Assembly: GCF_001243895.1 (NCBI RefSeq)
Contig: NZ_LN851186.1
Coordinates: 2,926,980 to 2,990,979, forward strand
Direction: 5' to 3'
Origin: Bacillus testis
GTDB lineage: Bacteria > Bacillota > Bacilli > Bacillales > DSM-1321
Length of the DNA stretch: 64,000 nucleotides
The notes below the pieces were generated by a model that saw only the letters and a list, made by a program, of their open reading frames with translations, was not told the origin of the DNA and made no database searches. The position numbers and the translations under genes are program-made. This document shows positions 9,478-17,992 of this stretch, piece by piece; position 1 is the first letter of the stretch, and each line of letters opens with the position of its first letter.

Positions 9478-11775
9478 CTATGGCAGCATGACAGAAAAGG
9501 TTCCTTTATGTCCTTGCCGGTATTTATACATTATAGAGCCCTGAAGATCACTTCGGTAAATTTGTATATGTCTTTTCTCTATAAGTTCAAGGACTTGGGC
9601 GTGCGGATGGCCATAGCGATTCTTTTTGCCGGCAGAAATCCAGGCGGCTTTCGGGGCAATACGATCGAGGAAATGGGCTGATGAAGATGTTTTGCTGCCA
9701 TGATGCCCCACTTTCAAAACATCCGCCTGCAAATCCGGATAACGCTTGAGCAAAGCTTCCTCTCCCTTTTCGCCTAAATCCCCAGTGAATAACCAGCTAA
9801 TTCCGTTGATTTTTGCCCAAATGACAAGCGAGGTATCGTTAGAATTGCCTTCGTACGCATCAGGATGCAATACCTGAAAAAGATCCTTGCCTTTATTCCA
9901 ACCATCTCCGTCCCGAACAAGCCTTATCGGAACCTTTTTTTTCGTCGCCGCTTTCCAGGCATCACTATCCATAAACCTATCCGCCAATGCTTCCGCAATT
10001 ACAATTTCTTTTATATCCAGTTCTTCTATCACTGCTCTTGCCCCGCCGATATGGTCTTCATCGTCATGAGTCAAAATCAAGGCATCCAGTTTACGGATGC
10101 CTTTGCTGTTGAGGAAAGGAACCACGAGATCACGTCCAGGCTCAAAACTCTTTCTTTTCTCCTGCCATGCCTCTTGTCCAAAAGGCAGGATGCCACCTGT
10201 ATCAATTAAGTAAACGCCATCGCCATGCGGCCTTTTAATCAAAATACTGTCCCCCTGCCCGACATCAATCACCGTAATTTCTCCCCATGGAGAAATATGC
10301 ACGCTGCCATACAAACTGAACAGCATACAGGCGACAGCGCCCCCGCTTGCCATGACTTGTTTCCACTTCCTTTTTTCCCAGCCAATAAACAGAGCAACTA
10401 TAGCAGCCGCCAGTACGAATATAAACAGCCGTCCGGGTTTTGCGAATGCCATCTGAATAAGCGGGGCTTCACTTAGGAATAACGCTGCTTTATTACTCAG
10501 TACAAAGCTTTTTTCGATAAGGAAAAGGACCTGGGATAAAAAAGGGCCATGTAGCAAAGAGAGAAAAAAAGCAAGAAACGTAAAAGGCAGCAGGTAAAAC
10601 GTATAGAGAGGGATATAAACCATATTCCAAATAAATCCCCACAAAGAGAGGCTTTGGAAATAATAAAGCAAAATAGGAAGAGAAGATAATTGGCAGATAA
10701 GCGTGACCAAGAAGGTTTGCACCCATTTTGACGAGGTTCTTAAAGATTGCAAAAGGAGATGGCTCATCAACAGAGAAAAAGTGATGAAAAAGGATAATTG
10801 AAACCCCACCTGCACCATGGCAAACGGGTCGACAAAGACGTAGATCAAGAAAAGCGTTCCTAATACAGTAATCGCTGACCACCTGGCCTTTAAAAGAGAG
10901 AGCAGCAAAAATAACATGACCATAATACATGCTCTCATCACGGAAGGAGCTCCCCCTGCCAAGATGCCGTAAACGGGCATCAAAGCAATCAACAGAATTT
11001 GCACCGTTTCCCGTGCAAATCCGCACCGGATGGCCACATAGAAAAAAGCAGCCGACAGAATGGTCACATGCATGCCAGATATCGCTAAAATATGGACAAG
11101 GGACAGTCTTTGATAGGCAGTATAGGTATTGTCGTCAATCCAGCTGCTTTCGCCAAAAATAAGGGCTGCAGCAAATCCACGGGACTCTTCGGGAAAAACA
11201 GCGTCAATATGCTTAAGCCCCTGCAAACGGATATTCTTAATGAGTTGAGGAATGGTTTTTTTATGGGGTGTACATGATTGCAGCGGAAAAGCATCACTTT
11301 TTAATATCCAATTAATCCCCTGCATTTGAAGATAAAATTGATAATTAAAGCCGTTTTGGTTGCGGTTCTTTTCAGGGGCCTCCAAGGTTCCCTTTATATT
11401 GCATTGGAGGCCAAGGGCATAGGCAGCTTGCATTTCTTTCTTTTCTTGTTCTGAACGGAAATGATAGCGCAGTATTACTTTTTCTTTTCCCAGGAGAGCT
11501 ACCGTTTGGAAAGAGTAGCCATCGATATCTGGAAGATCTGTCAGCAGGACGCTGACATTTCCCTCTCCTTCCGCCAGGGAAGTTTTTTGGAAATAAGCAT
11601 GCAGATACGTAGAGGAAAGAAATAGATAAAAAGAACATAAAAGAATAAGAAAACCTTTTGTTCTTGGCGCCCATACAGCCAATAGGAGAAAAAGGGCTGT
11701 TACCCAAAGAGGGAGAGAGGGGAAAAAGAAGGCCGCTACGCCTAAAATAGCTCCAGCGGCCACATACATGATCAT
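9478..11775 (-). CDS. comEC: DNA internalization channel/competence protein ComEC/Rec2
   Basis: ComEC is the membrane channel that carries single-stranded DNA into the cell during transformation. The 765-residue protein has an N-terminal DUF4131-type region with membrane segments, a central Competence domain of many helices (about 200-490; HILAISGMHVTIL is a signature), and a C-terminal metallo-beta-lactamase-like domain (VIDVGQGDSILI, then LTHDDEDHIGGA) thought to be a nuclease. The ATG at 11775 is 8 bases from GAGGTG; a TTG at 11778 is an alternative. It is last in comEA-comEB-comEC, 15 bp after comEB. No frameshift was seen. Confidence 0.96.
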   Translation of the reverse strand: MIMYVAAGAILGVAAFFFPSLPLWVTALFLLLAVWAPRTKGFLILLCSFYLFLSSTYLHAYFQKTSLAEGEGNVSVLLTDLPDIDGYSFQTVALLGKEKVILRYHFRSEQEKKEMQAAYALGLQCNIKGTLEAPEKNRNQNGFNYQFYLQMQGINWILKSDAFPLQSCTPHKKTIPQLIKNIRLQGLKHIDAVFPEESRGFAAALIFGESSWIDDNTYTAYQRLSLVHILAISGMHVTILSAAFFYVAIRCGFARETVQILLIALMPVYGILAGGAPSVMRACIMVMLFLLLSLLKARWSAITVLGTLFLIYVFVDPFAMVQVGFQLSFFITFSLLMSHLLLQSLRTSSKWVQTFLVTLICQLSSLPILLYYFQSLSLWGFIWNMVYIPLYTFYLLPFTFLAFFLSLLHGPFLSQVLFLIEKSFVLSNKAALFLSEAPLIQMAFAKPGRLFIFVLAAAIVALFIGWEKRKWKQVMASGGAVACMLFSLYGSVHISPWGEITVIDVGQGDSILIKRPHGDGVYLIDTGGILPFGQEAWQEKRKSFEPGRDLVVPFLNSKGIRKLDALILTHDDEDHIGGARAVIEELDIKEIVIAEALADRFMDSDAWKAATKKKVPIRLVRDGDGWNKGKDLFQVLHPDAYEGNSNDTSLVIWAKINGISWLFTGDLGEKGEEALLKRYPDLQADVLKVGHHGSKTSSSAHFLDRIAPKAAWISAGKKNRYGHPHAQVLELIEKRHIQIYRSDLQGSIMYKYRQGHKGTFSVMLP

Positions 11776-11793
11776 CAATAAATCACCTCTTTA

Positions 11794-12351
11794 TCAAAAG
11801 AGCTTGTCAGCTTCTTCTTGAAGTCGATTGAGATAATCTTCATCGATATTGCTTTCTTTCAATGTTTCCAACAATCGGTTCACTAATTGCTTCTTCTCGG
11901 CCTCGGCAGGATCGACAGTAAACGGCTCATAAGGAACCTTTTTCAGCTTCACGCCCGATTGTTGGAAAAGTTCCAGCGCATACGGATGATTTTTATAATC
12001 CTGTGCGTAATAAACGGTTTTAATCCCAGCTTGTATCAAGCTTTTACAACATTGCAGGCACGGAAAATGAGTGACGTAGATTTCGGCGCCTTCTGAAGGC
12101 ACGCCAAATTTGGCGCACTGCAGCAGCGCATTCATTTCAGCATGAATGGTTCTAACGCAGTGATTGTCAATTACGTAGCAGCCCTGGTCAATGCAATGGA
12201 CGCCTCCGGCAATTGAACCATTATAGCCACCTGCAATGATTCGGTTATCCCGGACAATTGTCGCTCCTACTGTCAAGCGGGTGCATGTGCTCCGCAGAGC
12301 CAGTAAATGGCTTTGCGCCATAAAATATTGATCCCAGCTAATTCGTTCCAT
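11794..12351 (-). CDS. comEB: dCMP deaminase (ComEB)
   Basis: This is a deoxycytidylate deaminase, converting dCMP to dUMP for dTMP supply. Zinc-site motifs are HAEMNALL (His and catalytic Glu) and PCLQCCK (two Cys). The first part (DQYFMAQSHLLALRSTCTRL) is typical. The 185 residues match the family. It is the second gene of the comE operon in Bacillus, though its link to transformation is positional; the ribosome site GGAGATC precedes the ATG. Confidence 0.96.
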   Translation of the reverse strand: MERISWDQYFMAQSHLLALRSTCTRLTVGATIVRDNRIIAGGYNGSIAGGVHCIDQGCYVIDNHCVRTIHAEMNALLQCAKFGVPSEGAEIYVTHFPCLQCCKSLIQAGIKTVYYAQDYKNHPYALELFQQSGVKLKKVPYEPFTVDPAEAEKKQLVNRLLETLKESNIDEDYLNRLQEEADKLF

Positions 12352-12436
12352 AATCGATCTCCTCTAGTACTGATCTTCTGTGAAAGGTCACCTGTCCATT
12401 TTACATGCTTTCAAACGAAAAAGGTAGGCACCCAAT

Positions 12437-13090
12437 CTAGATGCTGAGTTGGTCTTTGATTTTCTCAAAGGTTTTATCCCCTATGCCAGCCACATTCTTC
12501 AAATCTTCAATCGATGTAAATGTTCCTTTCTCTTCTCTGTATTGAATAATCGCTTTTGCCTTGGAAGGGCCAATGCCTGTCAATTCCTGCAATTTTGTTT
12601 CATCCGCGCTGTTTATATTGATTTTCCCTTCGCCTTCCGCAGATCCGGCCGGCTTCGCTCCCTCGTTCCCTCCTGCCTGAATACTCGAAGCGACGTTATT
12701 TTCCCCGATTGCCGGTACGTAAATCAACATTTGGTCTTCCACCTTTTGCGCCAAATTAACGCCGTTGCGGTCGGCATCTTTTCGGAAGCCACCCGCCTTG
12801 GCGATAATATCTAGAACTCTGTCATCTCCTTCAGCAATGCAAACACCGGGGGAATTGACCGCTCCTTTGACATCCACTTTCTTGATTGCTTCCTTCTCAG
12901 CTGCTACTGCCTCTTGCTTCTGAACGGGTATTTCCTCTTGCTTCTGAACGGGCATTTCCCCTTGCTTATTCCAAGGATCAGCCGCGCTATCCGGCTCAGG
13001 CTGGCCAAAAAACCAAAATGATCCCCCTGCAATCAGAGCAATTACTAACGATGCAGCCACCAGCACTTTTTTATCAATCTTGGATTTCAA
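12437..13090 (-). CDS. comEA: Competence DNA receptor ComEA
   Basis: ComEA binds double-stranded DNA at the outer face of the membrane and hands it to ComEC. Domains in order: short cytoplasmic end, one membrane segment (VLVAASLVIALIAGGSFWFF, residues 9-28), a flexible linker with tandem EMPVQKQE/EIPVQKQE repeats (about 45-60), an SLBB-like domain (VDVKGAVNSPGVCIAEGDDR), and a C-terminal double helix-hairpin-helix (ININSADETKLQELTGIGPS, then IEDLKNVAGIGDKTFEKI). The start is TTG at 13090 with AAGGAG about 10 bases upstream. It is divergent from comER. Confidence 0.96.
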   Translation of the reverse strand: MKSKIDKKVLVAASLVIALIAGGSFWFFGQPEPDSAADPWNKQGEMPVQKQEEIPVQKQEAVAAEKEAIKKVDVKGAVNSPGVCIAEGDDRVLDIIAKAGGFRKDADRNGVNLAQKVEDQMLIYVPAIGENNVASSIQAGGNEGAKPAGSAEGEGKININSADETKLQELTGIGPSKAKAIIQYREEKGTFTSIEDLKNVAGIGDKTFEKIKDQLSI

Positions 13091-13207
13091 TGGGCATCAT
13101 CTCCTTTCTTAAATGGTCTGCCTATTTTTAAAATCATCTCTTGATTCATATAAGCCCTCTTAAAGGCATAAGGTAAGAATATATGGGCAAGAAAGGGGGA
13201 GGAGTAT

Positions 13208-14035
13208 ATGAAAGTAGGAGTCATAGGGGTTGGGAATATGGGGGCCATATTAGCGGAAGCATTGCTTCAGTCAAAAGCCATTGCCGAAAAGGACCTTTGC
13301 ATTATAAACCGTACTCATGATAAGGCTGCCGCCTTTCAAAACCTGCATCCCGATGTGATCATCTCTGAAAGTATCCGGGAACTTGTCATCGCAAGCAAAG
13401 TTATATTCGTATGTGTGAAACCAGGGGAGATGCTGCCTGTGTTTCTTGAAATAAAGAAGTGGTCAACAGAGGATCAAGGCGTCATTAGCATAACCAGCCC
13501 TATATCCATTGCTCAGATGGATTCAATCCTCTCATGCCATACCGCAAGATGGATTCCAAGCATCACCAACACAGCCCTATCAGGGGTATCGCTTCTTACT
13601 TTCGGAGCCGCAAGTACACCAGAATGGAAAAAAACCGTCAAAGACCTTGCAGGGGCCATCTCCGAAACAATCGAAATAGATAACAGCATTACCCGGGTTG
13701 CTTCTGACATTGTTTCCTGCGGTCCGGCTTTTTTCAGCTTTTTAGCCCAGCGTTTTATCGATGCGGCTGTAAAGGTAACAGCTGTTGATGCACAAACAGC
13801 GGGGATTTTGACAGAAAAGATGCTGATCGGTTTCGGGGATTTATTAAAGGGCGGCTATTATTCCTTGCCGACATTACAGGAAAAAGTATGCGTAAAAGGA
13901 GGCATCACAGGGGAAGGAATCAATGTCCTGGAGGAGAAGCTAGGCAATACGTTCGAAGACTTATTCAAGGCTACACACAGCAAGTTTCAAGAGGAGATCA
14001 TCAAGATTGAAAAGCAATTCAATCTTGATGATTAG
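13208..14035 (+). CDS. comER: Late competence protein ComER, P5C reductase-like
   Basis: ComER resembles pyrroline-5-carboxylate reductase (ProC). An N-terminal Rossmann fold starts VGVIGVGNMGAILAEALLQS and the C-terminal dimerisation helices include VSCGPAFFSFLAQRFIDAA. The 275-residue length suits the family. In Bacillus it is encoded opposite comEA; a role in sporulation or biofilm has been reported for some species, but catalytic activity is not certain. A GGGGGAGGA ribosome site precedes the ATG. It ends at a long AT-rich hairpin terminator. Confidence 0.94.
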   Translation: MKVGVIGVGNMGAILAEALLQSKAIAEKDLCIINRTHDKAAAFQNLHPDVIISESIRELVIASKVIFVCVKPGEMLPVFLEIKKWSTEDQGVISITSPISIAQMDSILSCHTARWIPSITNTALSGVSLLTFGAASTPEWKKTVKDLAGAISETIEIDNSITRVASDIVSCGPAFFSFLAQRFIDAAVKVTAVDAQTAGILTEKMLIGFGDLLKGGYYSLPTLQEKVCVKGGITGEGINVLEEKLGNTFEDLFKATHSKFQEEIIKIEKQFNLDD

Positions 14036-14113
14036 TCATTCGACATAAACCGCCTTATTCCTTCTTTTAACATGAAGAAACAGGACAAAAAAATGGTTTA
14101 TAATATATACATT

Positions 14114-14165
14114 AGGACCTAATAGATATTATATAGACTAATATAATCTATTAGGTCCTTTTGTT
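14114..14165 (+). terminator. Terminator of comER
   Basis: A long stem (AGGACCTAATAGAT... paired with ...ATCTATTAGGTCCT) is followed by TTTTGTTTTG. Confidence 0.82.
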
Positions 14166-14390
14166 TTGAACTGATGCCCCTGTTTTCGTTAAAAAGAAAT
14201 TGAATTTACGCATTAGATTCAATCGCATACAACAATTGCTCGGCACCAAACCTTTGATATTGATCAATTAATTTCATACCCATCCTATTGAAGATATTCC
14301 ACCAGATATATTAGAAGCCATGAGGCAGAGTCATAAGCTAAATACGATGGATAACCTTAAGGTATCGCTCTATAACCCATCCATATGCAT

Positions 14391-14436
14391 AAGAAAAAGA
14401 GGCTATACGCTCATACAAATGAACATATAGCCTCTT
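14391..14436 (-). terminator. Terminator of the yqeG-yqeM operon
   Basis: The 11-bp stem AAGAGGCTATA / TATAGCCTCTT is followed on the minus strand by TTTTCTTA. It lies about 50 bp past the yqeM stop. Confidence 0.82.
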
Positions 14437-14485
14437 CATCGTTTAGTCTATTTGACATTTTCCTGTTTCTATAGATGTCCGCCGA

Positions 14486-15229
14486 TTATTCTTTAACGGC
14501 GACGAACAAGATCCGCTCGCTCGTCGGGCCCGGCTCTGAATCGCCCAGATCCCCTACTAGCCTCTTTATACTGAAGCCGGCTTGTTTCAGCCATCCGAGA
14601 TAATCTTCAACCGGATAAGTCCGCTGGTAATGGTCTTCCTCGAACCGCTCATAGAGCCCTGAATCGTTTTCGACGAAAAAGGTCAGTTCATGTTCGATGC
14701 TATTGGGTTCTTCACCCAAAAAGGAATTCCAGATATACGATACCTCTTCGCCAGCGTCGGCAAATGTTGCATCAGCGAATATTTGATGGATCTTATAGAC
14801 GCTATGTACATCAAACAGGAAGAGTCCTCCTTCATGCAGATGTTCATATACTGCCGCAAATGTTTTTTTCGTTTCCTCTTCATTCCGCAAATAATTGAGA
14901 GAATCACAAAAAATAACTACACCATCATATACTTCTCCAGTATCAAGCTCCGTCATGTCCTGATGATAGAAGGGAAGGTTCAACTTTTGCTGCTCCGCTT
15001 TATCACGGGCAATAGACAGCATATCCTCTGAAAGATCGACCCCTGATACGTCAAAGCCTCTTTGAGCCAGGCGAATCGTGAACTCGCCTGTCCCACAAGC
15101 AACGTCCAGGACCTTTTTTCCAACCATGCCCGTTTTGCCCATCTCTTCTACAAATAAAGCGATCCACCGATCATAAGGGACATCCTCCATCAATATATCA
15201 TAGACGGATGCAAAGCGTTCATAGCTCAT
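14486..15229 (-). CDS. yqeM: SAM-dependent methyltransferase YqeM
   Basis: This is a class I methyltransferase of unknown substrate. The SAM-binding glycine loop VLDVACGTGEFTIRLAQRG is near residue 40, then GVDLSEDMLSIAR and the post-II motif YDGVVIFCDSLNYL. The 247 residues match B. subtilis YqeM. Its ATG overlaps the rsfS stop (ATGA), so the two are translationally coupled at the end of the yqeG-yqeM operon. The conserved position beside ribosome-assembly genes hints at a translation-related target, but this is inference. Confidence 0.92.
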   Translation of the reverse strand: MSYERFASVYDILMEDVPYDRWIALFVEEMGKTGMVGKKVLDVACGTGEFTIRLAQRGFDVSGVDLSEDMLSIARDKAEQQKLNLPFYHQDMTELDTGEVYDGVVIFCDSLNYLRNEEETKKTFAAVYEHLHEGGLFLFDVHSVYKIHQIFADATFADAGEEVSYIWNSFLGEEPNSIEHELTFFVENDSGLYERFEEDHYQRTYPVEDYLGWLKQAGFSIKRLVGDLGDSEPGPTSERILFVAVKE

Positions 15230-15585
15230 TGTTCCAGCTCTTCAAGAATCGGAACGAGCGGGGCATCTCCCCATAAGCGTTCTAAGTTGTAATAGCTTCT
15301 TTCGTCACGGTGGAAAATGTGGGCAACAACATCGCCAAGGTCAACCAATACCCATTTGGCTTCATCGAAACCTTCAAGATGCTTTACGTCAAACCCTTTT
15401 TCTTGGGCCTTTTCTTTCATCTCACGGGCAATAGCTTGGACTTGCTTATCTGAGTTACCGTGGCAAATCAAGAAATAATCCGCTACCAGCGAAATGCCGC
15501 GCATATCTAAAACCATAATATCTTCTGCTCTTTTATCATCAGCTGCTTTTGCGGCTGTCATCAATAATTCGTTATCTTTTAACAA
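15226..15585 (-). CDS. rsfS: Ribosome silencing factor RsfS (YqeL)
   Basis: RsfS binds ribosomal protein L14 and blocks subunit joining when nutrients are scarce. The 119-residue protein contains the DUF143 core: DIMVLDMRGISLVADYFLIC, then KWVLVDLGDVVAHIFHRDER. Start is TTG at 15585 with GGAGG 7 bases upstream. It lies 2 bp after yqeK and overlaps yqeM by 4 bp. Confidence 0.96.
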   Translation of the reverse strand: MLKDNELLMTAAKAADDKRAEDIMVLDMRGISLVADYFLICHGNSDKQVQAIAREMKEKAQEKGFDVKHLEGFDEAKWVLVDLGDVVAHIFHRDERSYYNLERLWGDAPLVPILEELEQ

Positions 15586-15587
15586 AC

Positions 15588-16154
15588 TTATTCCTCCGTT
15601 TTCTTAACAAGATCATTGTATGCATGGAATGTATCAGGATAAATAGTGGACCGTTTGGACATTAAGAAAGAGATCGTGTTCCGCAATGCCATTAAAACAG
15701 CCTCGTCCAAATCTTCTTTCGCCGCTTCCCGCACTTCATCCAAGCCGGGAAACTGTCTTCCCGGCTCTATATAATCTGCGAGAAAAACAATTTTTTCAAG
15801 CTGTGTCATCCCCTGGCGGCCGGTTGTATGATACGTGATGGCCGACAGTACGTCTTTGTCGGCGATTCCTGCTTCCTGCTCCACAAGATATGCTCCGGCT
15901 GGCCCATGCCATAATTCCGAATGGAAATCCAACAGCTCCTTAGGCATATTCTGCTCTTCAATGATCTTTTTCAATTCTTCCTGCGGACGGTATTTTGCAT
16001 AATCATGAAAAATACCTGCCATTTCTGCTTTTTTTGCATCATCTTGGAATCTTTCCGCCAATTGCACCGCTGTTTCCATCACTCTTACTGAATGGAGATA
16101 GCGTTTTTCCGGCAATTGTTCTTTCACTATTTGCATGGCTTTTTCACGATTCAT
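15588..16154 (-). CDS. yqeK: HD-domain hydrolase YqeK (symmetrical Ap4A hydrolase family)
   Basis: This is an HD-superfamily metal-dependent phosphohydrolase. HSVRVMETA supplies the first His, GIFHDYAKYRP the HD pair, and HSELWHGPAGAYL plus ITYHTTGR the later His ligands. YqeK proteins of Firmicutes have been shown to split diadenosine tetraphosphate into two ADP. The 188 residues fit. Its start lies inside the end of nadD (11-bp overlap), and the fixed nadD-yqeK pairing links it to NAD or dinucleotide metabolism. Confidence 0.93.
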   Translation of the reverse strand: MNREKAMQIVKEQLPEKRYLHSVRVMETAVQLAERFQDDAKKAEMAGIFHDYAKYRPQEELKKIIEEQNMPKELLDFHSELWHGPAGAYLVEQEAGIADKDVLSAITYHTTGRQGMTQLEKIVFLADYIEPGRQFPGLDEVREAAKEDLDEAVLMALRNTISFLMSKRSTIYPDTFHAYNDLVKKTEE

Positions 16155-16713
16155 ACAGTGAGTTCACCTCGATATACTGTTGTACTGCCGGCAAGACTAA
16201 AAACTTAATTGATTTACCCTTTTTCACTTTATCTCTAATCATAGAAGATGATAAATAAATTTGGGGCGTATCCACCAGAATGACCGGATAAGGCGTTTCC
16301 GAGCTATAGGACGGCCTTTTGACACCGACAAAGGTCACCAGCTCCACCAGCTCCTCGATGCGGTACCATTTCGGCAAATATTCAATCATATCGGATCCAA
16401 TTATGAAAAAGAATTCTGTATCTGGTTCCTTCTCTTTTAATTGTTTCATAGTATTATACGTGTAAGAAGGCCCCGGCGACTGCAATTCGATTTTTTCCAA
16501 TTTAAAATACGGTTCTCCGGCGATGGACAGCTCCAGCATTTTCAGTCTTTCATCATTAGAAATACTCTCCGTCTTCTTCTTATGGGGAGGAGTATGATTG
16601 GGCATAAAACGGACTTCATCCAATTGCAGGGCAGATCGGACTTCATTGGCCAGAATGACGTGTCCAATATGGGGAGGGTCGAATGTCCCTCCCAGGATTC
16701 CTACTCTTCTCAT
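16144..16713 (-). CDS. nadD: Nicotinate-mononucleotide adenylyltransferase
   Basis: NadD joins ATP and nicotinate mononucleotide to make deamido-NAD. The nucleotidyltransferase motif GGTFDPPHIGHVILA is at the start, MPNHTPPHKK follows near residue 40, and the C-terminal ISSSMIRDKVKKG-like motif appears as LSSSMIRDKVKKGKS. The 189-residue length is standard. Its ATG overlaps the yhbY stop by 4 bp and its end overlaps yqeK. Confidence 0.97.
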   Translation of the reverse strand: MRRVGILGGTFDPPHIGHVILANEVRSALQLDEVRFMPNHTPPHKKKTESISNDERLKMLELSIAGEPYFKLEKIELQSPGPSYTYNTMKQLKEKEPDTEFFFIIGSDMIEYLPKWYRIEELVELVTFVGVKRPSYSSETPYPVILVDTPQIYLSSSMIRDKVKKGKSIKFLVLPAVQQYIEVNSLYES

Positions 16714-17009
16714 TTTTTTGCCGGCAATTCAAGTTGTTTGTTTTCTTTGGACTCTCTATAAAGAACAACCGTATGCCCGATCAGCTGAACCAACTCAGCT
16801 TTTGTTCCTTTGACAAGCTCCTCTGCAACTGTGTCTTTATCCACATCGCAGTTTTGCAGGATGCTTACCTTCAATAATTCCCGCGCTTCCAAAGCATCAG
16901 AAATTTGCGCGATCATATTTTCGTTCACTCCACCTTTGCCCACTTGAAAAATCGGATTCAAATGGTGAGCAGTCGAGCGTAAAAATCGTTTTTGTTTTCC
17001 TGTTAACAT
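16710..17009 (-). CDS. yhbY: CRM-domain RNA-binding protein YhbY (YqeI)
   Basis: This small (99 aa) RNA-binding protein associates with pre-50S ribosomal particles. It is essentially one CRM domain: LTGKQKRFLRSTAHHLNPIF, the GxxG-like loop QVGKGGVNENM, and LLKVSILQNC. AGGAGGTTAACT precedes the ATG. It lies 2 bp after aroE and overlaps nadD, in a dense operon with yqeH and rsfS that also act on ribosomes. Confidence 0.94.
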   Translation of the reverse strand: MLTGKQKRFLRSTAHHLNPIFQVGKGGVNENMIAQISDALEARELLKVSILQNCDVDKDTVAEELVKGTKAELVQLIGHTVVLYRESKENKQLELPAKK

Positions 17010-17011
17010 AG

Positions 17012-17845
17012 TTAACCTCCTAATTTCTTCAAAACAATGCTTTTCATCCGGTCTGGATCCGGAGCTATGCCTGTCCAGATTTCGAATGCCAAAGCTCCCT
17101 GGTGTACAAACATCGGCAACCCATTTTGAATGGTGCAGCCTTTTTTTTCAGCTTCCTTCAAAAAGGCGCTCTTAAGCGGATTATATATGATATCGCTGGC
17201 AAAAGCTTCCGGCCGGATACGATCCAACGAGATTGGCATCGCTTCTGTATTCGGTTCCAAGCCGATTGAAGTAGTCTGGATGACCAAATCATACTTTTCC
17301 AGATTTTCTTCTGCTTCCGTTAAAGTCAGCGCCTGGGTGTGCACTACATTTCCCCCCGAGGCAATGAAATCCTCTATTCGTTGAACGGTTCGGTTGGCTA
17401 TATCGATATGGCGCGCTCCTTCCTTAATCAGAGCGTGAAAAATGCCCTTTGCGGCACCGCCTGCCCCGATCAACAGGATATCCATGTTCTGGAGTGCAGC
17501 ATTCAATTCTTCCTTCAACCCGCGGACATATCCAATTCCATCCGTATTATAGCCTATTAGCTTTCCCTTTTCTAATTTTACTGTATTGACAGCTCCCATT
17601 TTGGAAGCAAGCTCGTCTATTCCATCTAAGTAAGCGATCACTGCTTCTTTAAAAGGAACGGTTACATTGAATCCCTTCACGCCAAGGGCCTTCATTCCTT
17701 GAATAGCTTCCCTTAATTCATTTTGCTTGATATGGAAAGCATGGTAGTCAGCATCAATGCCTTGATCTTGAAATGCATCGTTATGCATATCCGGTGACAT
17801 GGAATGTGCGATCGGATTACCAATCACTCCATAAAGTTGTTTCAT
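17012..17845 (-). CDS. aroE: Shikimate dehydrogenase (NADP+)
   Basis: AroE reduces 3-dehydroshikimate to shikimate in aromatic amino acid synthesis. The substrate site begins YGVIGNPIAHSMSPDMHN and GFNVTVPFKEAVIAYLD carries the catalytic Lys. The NADP-binding Rossmann motif is LLIGAGGAAKGIF, with IANRTVQR after it. The 277 residues are standard. It stands 147 bp after yqeH, followed closely by yhbY. Confidence 0.96.
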   Translation of the reverse strand: MKQLYGVIGNPIAHSMSPDMHNDAFQDQGIDADYHAFHIKQNELREAIQGMKALGVKGFNVTVPFKEAVIAYLDGIDELASKMGAVNTVKLEKGKLIGYNTDGIGYVRGLKEELNAALQNMDILLIGAGGAAKGIFHALIKEGARHIDIANRTVQRIEDFIASGGNVVHTQALTLTEAEENLEKYDLVIQTTSIGLEPNTEAMPISLDRIRPEAFASDIIYNPLKSAFLKEAEKKGCTIQNGLPMFVHQGALAFEIWTGIAPDPDRMKSIVLKKLGG

Positions 17846-17992
17846 TTCCGCTTCCCCTTCCCTATCATTTTAAGATTCCCATAGGCTTTCTGATACTGGA
17901 TCAGCGGAACACCAAGTGACGGGAAACAACCATTCTCTATCGCTTCATGTTTAAGGACTGTTAATCGCCTTAATGGGCCTAGATGCTATTGA

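Larger units (their letters stand above)
14036..14485. other. Intergenic region comER-yqeM with a possible coding remnant
   Basis: This 450-bp region carries two terminators, one for each convergent gene. Between them the minus strand at 14310-14206 reads IWWNIFNRMGMKLIDQYQRF and 14 more residues before a stop, with a stop immediately upstream and no start or ribosome site. It looks like the C-terminal end of a lost gene, but the family could not be identified. Confidence 0.35.

Noticed and set aside
14281..14428. Plus-strand frame HPIEDIPPDILEAMRQ... in the comER-yqeM gap
   Set aside because: It has no ribosome site and no usable start codon for most of its length, and it ends inside the yqeM terminator. 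It overlaps the opposite-strand remnant; I saw no reason to call a gene.
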